A stretch of DNA of 64,000 nucleotides from Streptomyces sp. SID13726 (GTDB lineage: Bacteria; Actinomycetota; Actinomycetes; Streptomycetales; Streptomycetaceae), in assembly GCF_010548375.1 (NCBI RefSeq), contig NZ_JAAGLY010000014.1, forward strand, positions 124,001 through 188,000, in the 5' to 3' direction. Positions within the stretch are counted from its first letter, which is position 1. Every line of letters starts with the position of its first letter. A program made the translations under genes and the position numbers. This document shows positions 59,536 to 64,000 of this stretch, piece by piece. The notes below the pieces were generated by a model. That model was not told where the DNA came from. It ran no database searches and saw nothing but the letters and a program-made list of their open reading frames with translations.

Positions 59536-60476
59536 GCCTCGCCCACCTCTACCCCGGCCAGGGCTCCCAGCTGCCCGGGATGCTGCACCGCCTGCCCGAC
59601 ACCCCCGCCGTCCACCGCACCCTGGCGGAGGCCCGCGGTGAACTCGGCGACCTCGGCCCGGCGGACAAGGAGAAGACGCTGGCCACCACTGCGGGCAGCC
59701 AGGTCGCCCTGCTGGTCGCCGGGGTCGCCGGGGCCAGAGCCCTGACGGAGGACCTGGGACTGCCGCCGGACTACGTCGCCGGGCACTCCGTCGGAGCCTT
59801 CGGCGCGGCGGTCGCCGCCGGAGTGCTGACCTTCCCCGAGGCGCTGGCGGCGGTCCGGCTGCGTGGCGACCTCATGCGCCGGGCCGCCGGGGAGGGCAAC
59901 TGGGCCATGGCGGCCCTTCTGGGGCTGCGCGAGCCCGCCGTACGCACCCTCGTCGAGCGGACCGCCACACCGGATCACCCGCTGTGGATCGCCTGCTTCA
60001 ACGCGGCGGACGAAATCGTTCTCAGCGGCACGGCCGACGCCCTCGACCGCGCCGAGGAGGCCGCACGGGGGGCGGGGGCCCGAGGGATCAGACGCCTCGC
60101 CGTCGCGACCGCCTCGCACTGCCCCCTCCAGAACGACACCGCCCGGCGTCTGGCACGGCACCTGTCCGGTGTGCCGCGCCGGCGACAGCTCGTCCCCTAC
60201 CTGACCAACACCAGGGGCAGATGCGTCCGATCCGACCCCGAGGCCGTCCTGGACGACCTGGCCAGGGCCGTCGCCCGCCCCGTCCGCTGGTACGACGCCA
60301 CCAGGCTGGCCGCCGAACTCGGCGTCACCCGGGCCGTCCAACTGCCCCCCGGGCACGTCCTCGTCGACCTCCTGTCGACGGCCGCGCCCGCTGTACGGGC
60401 CGTCGCAATGGACGGCCCCGACATCGACCGTGTCGTGCGCGCTCTGCGCCGACACCGGGAAGGACCCGTGACATGA
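59532..60476 (+). CDS. mdcH: Malonyl-CoA:ACP malonyltransferase
   Basis: The product is 314 residues from GTG 59532. It is an FabD-like acyltransferase with the nucleophile Ser86 in VAGHSVGAFGAAV and LYPGQGSQLPGML at the N-terminus. The His partner is in ATASHCPLQN. It primes the malonate decarboxylase ACP from malonyl-CoA. Confidence 0.92.
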   Translation: MSLAHLYPGQGSQLPGMLHRLPDTPAVHRTLAEARGELGDLGPADKEKTLATTAGSQVALLVAGVAGARALTEDLGLPPDYVAGHSVGAFGAAVAAGVLTFPEALAAVRLRGDLMRRAAGEGNWAMAALLGLREPAVRTLVERTATPDHPLWIACFNAADEIVLSGTADALDRAEEAARGAGARGIRRLAVATASHCPLQNDTARRLARHLSGVPRRRQLVPYLTNTRGRCVRSDPEAVLDDLARAVARPVRWYDATRLAAELGVTRAVQLPPGHVLVDLLSTAAPAVRAVAMDGPDIDRVVRALRRHREGPVT

Positions 60477-61981
60477 GCGCACCCGCCGTCGCCACCACCG
60501 CAGGAAAGGTCCGGGGCGTCGAGATCGACGACGGGATCCTCACCTGGCGCGGAATCCCCTACGCGGCCGCGCCGGTCGGCGACCTGCGGCTGCGCCCGCC
60601 CCGCCCGGCCCAGCCATGGAGCGGAACCCGCGACGGCACGCAGTTCGGCCCGCCCGCCGTCCAGGCACCGCTCGGCTTCACCGGCGACGGACTGAACGTG
60701 CTCGGCGAGGGCCTGGGCGGACAGCCGCACGACCCGCTGCCCGAGCCCTCCGAGGACTGCCTGTTCGTCAACGTCACCGCACCCGCGGGTGCTTCGGACC
60801 GGCCGGTGCTCGTGTGGATCCACGGCGGCGGCTACCAGATCGGCCACGGCAGCGACATGGCCGGCGACGGAGCCACCTTCGCCCGCACCCACGGCATCGT
60901 CGTGGTGACGTTCAACTACCGTCTCGGCGCCTTCGGTTTCCTCTCCGTCGAGGGGGAGGAACCCACGGGAGCCCTCGGCCTGCACGACCAGATCGCGGCC
61001 CTGCGCTGGGTCCGGGACAACATCGCCGCGTTCGGTGGGGACCCGGCACAGGTGACCGTCTACGGCCTGTCGGCGGGAGCGAAGTCCGTCGCCAACCTCC
61101 TGGCGTCACCGCTCACCCGTGGCCTGATCCGGCGGGCGGCGTCCTCCAGCGGGGGAGGCGACCACGTGGCCACGCCCGCGCAGTCGGCGGCCCTGTCCGT
61201 GAGGTTCTTCCGCGAACTCGGTACGTCGCCACGGCGCGTCCGGCAGGTGAGCGCCGAGGACCTCCTCGGCGCGCAGAACGCGATCGGAACGGGGTCGCGG
61301 GCCACCTGGCTGTGGCGACCGGCCATCGACGGCACGGCTCTCACCGCGCGACCGGTCGACGCCATCGCCGCCGGTGCGGCACCGGGCATTCCGCTGCTCG
61401 CGCAGACCTGTGTCGACGAGTGCTTCATCTTCCAGCTCGCCTCACCCGACGCCACACAGCAGACCGACCGTGTCCTGGAGGAGTACTTCGGCGTCGTCGG
61501 CCGCGACGCCGTCCTCAGCGCGTACGTGGCCGATCCCGAACTGGCGGGCGACCCGGTCCGGACGCGGCTCCAGGTGATGACCGACGAGCGCTACACCGTC
61601 CCCACCCGCAGACTCGCCGGCGCTCAGGCGGCCCACGCCCCGGTGTGGCTCTCCCGCTACGACGGTCCGCTCACCGGCCTGATCCCCGGCATCTCACCCT
61701 CGGCGCGGCCGGGCGCCTTCCACGGCACGGACGGCGGGGCGATCTGGAACACCGGGCACGTGCTCCACGACGTGTGGGGCTCCTTCGTACGCGACGGCAG
61801 ACCGGCCGCCGCGGGGCTGCCCGACTGGCCGGGTTGCTCCGCCGCCGACCGGCCCACCCTCGTCTTCGACGACGCGTCCGGTCCCCACCTCGCCCACGCC
61901 CCGTACCCCGACCGGTACGCGGCGTGGGACGGCCTCGACTGGACATCGGGTACCTGGTGGGACTTCGACGGCGTCCGGTGA
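60473..61981 (+). CDS. Type-B carboxylesterase
   Basis: The product is 502 residues, without a signal peptide. It is an alpha/beta-hydrolase: EDCLFVNV (94-101), oxyanion loop HGGGYQ (117-122) and nucleophile Ser200 in YGLSAGAKS. GIPYAAAPVGDLRLRPP near the N-terminus is the usual type-B leader. Its ATG overlaps the mdcH stop, so it is cotranscribed with the malonate decarboxylase genes. That coupling suggests it hydrolyses an ester that feeds malonate into the pathway, for example a malonate half-ester; this is inference from position only. Confidence 0.9.
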   Translation: MSAPAVATTAGKVRGVEIDDGILTWRGIPYAAAPVGDLRLRPPRPAQPWSGTRDGTQFGPPAVQAPLGFTGDGLNVLGEGLGGQPHDPLPEPSEDCLFVNVTAPAGASDRPVLVWIHGGGYQIGHGSDMAGDGATFARTHGIVVVTFNYRLGAFGFLSVEGEEPTGALGLHDQIAALRWVRDNIAAFGGDPAQVTVYGLSAGAKSVANLLASPLTRGLIRRAASSSGGGDHVATPAQSAALSVRFFRELGTSPRRVRQVSAEDLLGAQNAIGTGSRATWLWRPAIDGTALTARPVDAIAAGAAPGIPLLAQTCVDECFIFQLASPDATQQTDRVLEEYFGVVGRDAVLSAYVADPELAGDPVRTRLQVMTDERYTVPTRRLAGAQAAHAPVWLSRYDGPLTGLIPGISPSARPGAFHGTDGGAIWNTGHVLHDVWGSFVRDGRPAAAGLPDWPGCSAADRPTLVFDDASGPHLAHAPYPDRYAAWDGLDWTSGTWWDFDGVR

Positions 61982-61993
61982 GGCCGTGTCCGC

Positions 61994-62950
61994 TCAGCCC
62001 CGGGCCTGCCCCGGGGCGGTGGACCGCGCCAGCCGCGGGAAGAGGGCCTCGGCGTTGCCGCGGTCGATCGCCCGGCGCTGGATGTCGGGGAGGGAGAACT
62101 CGTCGAGCAGCCGGGCGAAGTGCGCGGACTTCGTGCTCGGCGCGTACGGCCAGTCGCTGCCGTAGGTGATGTGGGTAGGGTCGGCGAAGGCCAGCAGGCT
62201 CGGCAGAGCGTACGGCGAGGAGGACAGGGCCGTGTCGTAGTAGAACCGGCGCATCCGGGCCAGGCCGTCCTCGATGGTGCCCTGCGGTGCGCAGTGCTGG
62301 GCCAGGCGCTCTGCGGCGTACGGGACGAACCCGCCCGCGTGGGACAGGATGATCTTCACGTTCGGGTAGCGCTCGAGGCAGCCGGAGCGGGCCAGGTTAA
62401 CCGCGGCGCGGGTGGTGTCGAGCAGGAAGTCGGCCGCGTACGGAGGCAGTCCGGGCACCGGGTCGGCGGGCAGCGTCGACGGGTGGACGAAGACGACGGC
62501 GGAGCGTCGGTCGAGCTGCTCCATCAAGGGGTCGAAGGCGCTGTCGCCCAGGTACACGCCCCTGCTGTTGGCGAGCAGGATCACACCATCCGCGCCCAGC
62601 TCGTCCAGGGCGTGGCCGGCCTCGCGGACGGCCCCGTCGACGTCGGGCAGGGTGAGGGTGGCGAAGAAGCCGAACCGCGCGGGCACACGGTCCCGCAGCC
62701 TCGCGCAGAACTCGTTGAGGGAACGGGCCATCGCGCGGGCCTCGTCCTGTGCGCCCGGTTCGACACCGGGGGTGGAGACGGACAGAACGGCGGACTCGAT
62801 GCCGATGTCGTCCATCAGTGCGAGCGCAGACTCGGCGTCCCAGCGGGGGATGGGCAGGCCGCCGGACACGATCCCGGCCGCGGCGAGCCAGTCGGCGTAG
62901 AAAGGCGGAACGACGTGCTGGTGGGTGTCGATACGTGCTGTGCCGGTCAT
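61994..62950 (-). CDS. Amidohydrolase of the ACMSD family (copy 2)
   Basis: The product is 318 residues. It is nearly colinear with the copy at 7558-8496: IDTHQHVVPPFYADWLAAAG, STPGVEPGAQDEARAMARSL, LLANSRGVYLGDSAFDPLM, LSHAGGFVPYAAERLAQHC and YGSDWPYAPSTKSAHF. The same metal ligands (HxH, VFVHPS, LSHAGG, SD) are intact. It overlaps the following ligase gene by 4 bp, so the two are translationally coupled. It converges on the esterase with only 12 bp between stop codons. Confidence 0.9.
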   Translation of the reverse strand: MTGTARIDTHQHVVPPFYADWLAAAGIVSGGLPIPRWDAESALALMDDIGIESAVLSVSTPGVEPGAQDEARAMARSLNEFCARLRDRVPARFGFFATLTLPDVDGAVREAGHALDELGADGVILLANSRGVYLGDSAFDPLMEQLDRRSAVVFVHPSTLPADPVPGLPPYAADFLLDTTRAAVNLARSGCLERYPNVKIILSHAGGFVPYAAERLAQHCAPQGTIEDGLARMRRFYYDTALSSSPYALPSLLAFADPTHITYGSDWPYAPSTKSAHFARLLDEFSLPDIQRRAIDRGNAEALFPRLARSTAPGQARG

Positions 62951-64000
62951 GAGCGGGGCCTTTCTACCGGGTCGGGCAGGGCGCGGCGCAGTTCCCGTTT
63001 GAGGATCTTGCCGCTGGCGGTCATCGGCAACTCGTCGTGGAACTCGAACAGTCGGGGGTACTTGTAGGCGGCCATGGCCTCCTTGCACCAGGCGCGGAGA
63101 TCCTCCTCGGACAGCCGGGAGCCCGGGCGCCGGATCACGAAGGCCTTGACCTCCTCGCCGTGCACGGGGTGGGGGACGCCCACGACGGCCGCCAGGCTGA
63201 CCTCGGGGTGGGTCAGCAGCACGTCCTCCAGCTCCCGCGGGTAGATGTTGTAGCCGCCGCGGATGACGAGGTCCTTGGCCCGGTCGACGACGACGAAGTC
63301 ACCGTCCTCGTCGCGCCGTGCGACGTCCCCGGTGTGCAGCCAGCCGTCTTGCAGCAACTCGGCGGTGGCCTCCGGGCGCCCGAGATAGCCCTTCATCACG
63401 TTGTGCCCGCGGACCACGAGTTCCCCGGTCTCACCGTCGGCGACCGGCGTGCCTCCAGCGTCGACCACACGCATCTCCACGCCCCACACCGGGCCGCCGA
63501 TCGAGCCGGGCTTCGGAGGCCGCCCCGGAGTCTGGAACGACACCATGGGGCTGGTCTCGGACAGCCCGTAGCCCTCACGGACGTCGACGCCGTAGGCCTT
63601 CCGGAAACGGGCCGCGATCTCGGGCGGCAGGGCGGAGCCCCCGGACACGGCCATGCGCAGGTTCGCGGTGATCCGGGCGAGGGTGGCCTCGTCGGCGGAC
63701 TCACCCAGCAGTTTCCAGTACATGGTGGGCACGCCGGCGAAGAGGGTGACGGCTTCGTCCGCGAGCGTGCGCAGGACGTCGGCCGCCTCGAAGCGCGGCA
63801 TGAGCACCAGCCGGGCGCCGATGCCGAAAGCCGCGTTCATCTGCACCGTCTGTCCGAAGCTGTGGAACAGCGGCAGGACGACCAGGTGGACGTCGTCCGG
63901 GCGTGCCTCGACGGTGCGGTGGCAGGTCAGGGCGTTGAGCACCATGTTGGAGTGGGTGAGTTCGGCGCCCTTGGGCCGGCCGGTGGTGCCGCTCGTGTAA
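62947..64000 (-). CDS. AMP-forming acyl-CoA ligase (copy 2, runs off the window)
   Basis: The visible part is about 351 codons and is open to base 64000, so the N-terminus is missing. From the edge it reads YTSGTTGRPKGAELTHSN (P-loop), then GYGLSETSPMVSFQTPG, RGGYNIYPRELEDVLL and SGKILKREL with the catalytic Lys. The region that is broken in copy 1 is intact here (GPVWGVEMRVVDAG), so this copy should be active. It activates an unknown carboxylate to an acyl-CoA; the amidohydrolase partner would act on the same pathway. Confidence 0.92.
   Translation of the reverse strand, partial: YTSGTTGRPKGAELTHSNMVLNALTCHRTVEARPDDVHLVVLPLFHSFGQTVQMNAAFGIGARLVLMPRFEAADVLRTLADEAVTLFAGVPTMYWKLLGESADEATLARITANLRMAVSGGSALPPEIAARFRKAYGVDVREGYGLSETSPMVSFQTPGRPPKPGSIGGPVWGVEMRVVDAGGTPVADGETGELVVRGHNVMKGYLGRPEATAELLQDGWLHTGDVARRDEDGDFVVVDRAKDLVIRGGYNIYPRELEDVLLTHPEVSLAAVVGVPHPVHGEEVKAFVIRRPGSRLSEEDLRAWCKEAMAAYKYPRLFEFHDELPMTASGKILKRELRRALPDPVERPRS

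Noticed and set aside
7558..64000. The two amidohydrolase/ligase modules as ends of one composite mobile element
   Set aside because: They are direct gene duplicates without transposase, terminal repeats or target duplications; the region between them is a mix of unrelated operons.

Overview
The window is very G+C-rich with strong third-position G/C bias, GTG/TTG starts and many 4-bp stop/start overlaps. It carries a SpoIIE-phosphatase/ATPase fusion, an XRE-nSTAND-WD40 protein, LuxR-type NB-ARC regulators and many Sec-secreted proteins. Together these point to Streptomyces or a close relative, probably an accessory part of the chromosome. No rRNA, tRNA or CRISPR array was seen.

Layout. 0-7.5 kb: the 3' end of a SpoIIE/HATPase regulator, three exported proteins (a small secreted protein, an orphan OpuAC-type lipoprotein, a beta-rich possibly pore-forming protein) and a 1318-residue nSTAND-WD40 protein. 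7.5-10.4 kb: an ACMSD-type amidohydrolase plus acyl-CoA ligase module; the ligase is frameshifted at a C8 tract, and a MarR remnant lies next to it. 10.4-19.5 kb: a tightly packed catabolic operon with an ABC importer (ATPase, permease, NMT1-type lipoprotein), a RutA-like monooxygenase, a RutB-like hydrolase, an NtaA/DszA-type monooxygenase, an MFS carrier and two flavin reductases. 19.6-20.8 kb: a FAH-fold hydratase behind a TetR remnant fused to an IS256-type transposase remnant. 20.9-22.9 kb: a secreted pierisin/scabin-like ADP-ribosyltransferase, coupled to a secreted protein with a tandemly duplicated domain. 23.2-27.5 kb: two convergent NB-ARC/LuxR regulators sharing a perfect 455-bp inverted repeat.

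28.7-46.3 kb is a sugar regulon: araD-araA-araB, a GH36 alpha-galactosidase, a LacI regulator, a CUT1 ABC importer with a GH42 beta-galactosidase, and a large secreted GH39-like/CBM35/ricin-lectin enzyme. Eight copies of a 14-bp operator (TGTGACCGGTCACA and one-base variants) mark four promoters. The simplest reading is use of arabinogalactan-type polysaccharide: the secreted enzyme releases oligosaccharides, the ABC system imports them, GH42/GH36 trim galactose and AraBAD processes arabinose. 46.9-47.8 kb encodes a secreted ribosome-inactivating protein that ends exactly in KDEL.

48.4-54.1 kb: a drug exporter with its TetR regulator, a MarR/amidohydrolase/TetR group, and a membrane protein behind a perfect 24-bp palindrome. 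54.3-62.0 kb: a malonate decarboxylase operon (mdcA-B-C-DE-G-H, with D and E fused) ending in a type-B carboxylesterase. 62.0-64.0 kb: a second amidohydrolase/acyl-CoA ligase module in the same order and orientation as the first, running off the window.

The most unusual points are the KDEL-tailed RIP, the DNA-targeting-type ADP-ribosyltransferase with its duplicated-domain partner, the hybrid Rut-like two-monooxygenase cluster, the perfect inverted repeat inside two regulators, and the LacI regulon with a constant 27-bp operator spacing.
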